Assembly: GCF_964340395.1 (NCBI RefSeq)
Contig: NC_135568.1
Location: 3,845,425-3,907,424 of the forward strand
Direction of reading: 5' to 3'
DNA from: Glandiceps talaboti
Taxonomy: Eukaryota > Hemichordata > Enteropneusta > Spengelidae
DNA: 62,000 nucleotides
The translations under genes and the position numbers were made by a program. Positions 61,286-62,000 of the stretch are shown here, piece by piece. Under the pieces are notes generated by a model. The model made no database searches. It saw only the letters and a program-made list of their open reading frames with translations, and was not told the origin of the DNA. Positions within the stretch are counted from its first letter, which is position 1. Each line of letters begins with the position of its first letter.

Positions 61286-61729
61286 TGTGAAAGTATGCAT
61301 ACCACATATACATGTACCAATATTGTAATTATTTTTTCATGCATGTACTTTATATTGTAGAATATTTACAGTTCGTATCAATTTAATTCAAGTTTCTGAT
61401 AATACCACGAAATAAAAATATTGGACGATAACTACGGCAACCATATACGTTCACTTATGTTAATGTCACAGTTCATGTTTACATCACTGTACAGAACTTG
61501 TAGTCATACATTCTTAATTTGTGATAATCATAAATTGTGCAATATTGCTTTCATGTTGACAATACAAGCCATAAAAATAAATCTTCCACAACATGTACAT
61601 TTTTTTTGTATGTATCGTTGAATTACACATGATGAACATTGTAGTACAGGAAATGGAAACACAGGGTTAACTGAAATCTCTTGCCATTTCACAAATACAT
61701 CAAGAATCATGAATATTTACACCGTGTAG

Positions 61730-62000
61730 AACTAAGACAAGTTATTGTCTTTGAACAGAAAATATGGATTATATACCTTGGTCGTTCTACATCACGACAA
61801 CTTTGTTGTTTTCTGTATAGCCTTAGGATACTTGATCCTGTTGTTGGTTGCATAATTTATTGCAAATTGACAAGAGCTATGGGTCAAAACATTCCAAATC
61901 ACCATTATTTTTCTCAATATTTAATAAATTTCTGCTTGAGGTGATACAATTATATTATCACTAACATTTGTCTTCATTCAACTGGAAAAAATACTTGTGA
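61730..62000 (+). repeat. dispersed repeat, third copy, cut by the window end
   Basis: Matches 53285-53490 (ATATGGATTATATACCTTGG, TTCTACATCACGACA, GGGTCAAAACATTCC, CATTCAACTGGAAAAAATAC). Confidence 0.6.

Overview
The window is nuclear DNA from a non-vertebrate bilaterian animal. The evidence is spliced genes with GT-AG introns, an LETMD1-type mitochondrial gene, a CSRNP-type nuclear factor gene, LINE, Ty3/gypsy and hAT-like debris, satellite arrays and very many microsatellites. The DNA is AT-rich. The palindromic octamer TACATGTA is frequent, as are dispersed motifs ending in GCGCCCTCTAGTG. This would fit a lophotrochozoan or an invertebrate deuterostome, but I cannot name the species.

Layout. 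1-7.7 kb has no recognisable gene and is crowded with long, often compound microsatellites. 7.85-16.28 kb (+) is a nine-exon LETMD1 orthologue, reconstructed with consistent splice phases to 366 codons; its introns hold minisatellites, a 171-bp hAT-like MITE, LINE debris and one copy of a second MITE. 16.3-22.7 kb is intergenic, with an inverted MITE copy, a foldback element, a frameshifted LINE reverse-transcriptase remnant, duplications and one candidate 5' non-coding exon. 23.14-26.15 kb (+) is an uninterrupted 1003-codon reading frame made of seven LRAT/NlpC-P60-like modules plus a C-terminal glycine-zipper hydrophobic region. 26.2-30.3 kb holds a decayed Ty3/gypsy tail with a probable LTR, (GA)n blocks and a degenerate tandem array. 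34.67-40.55 kb is a large satellite domain: a ~915-bp unit carrying a ~500-bp palindrome, followed by about nine near-identical 318-bp units; the two unit types share a diverged core. 42.9-46.5 kb (+) holds phase-compatible exons of an unidentified gene. 47.38-53.88 kb (-) is a three-exon CSRNP (AXUD1) gene of 805 codons. 53.9-62 kb is gene-free as far as I can read, with dispersed repeats, minisatellites and poly-C tracts.

LETMD1 (+) and CSRNP (-) are convergent. LETMD1 and CSRNP2 are also convergent neighbours in human, so the pair looks like old bilaterian linkage. Here it is spread by about 31 kb of LRAT-array gene, satellite, mobile DNA and one extra gene. The strongest candidate for something undescribed is the LRAT-module array protein: only its first and last modules keep the complete His-His-Cys catalytic set, while the inner modules keep the fold signature but have lost catalytic residues.
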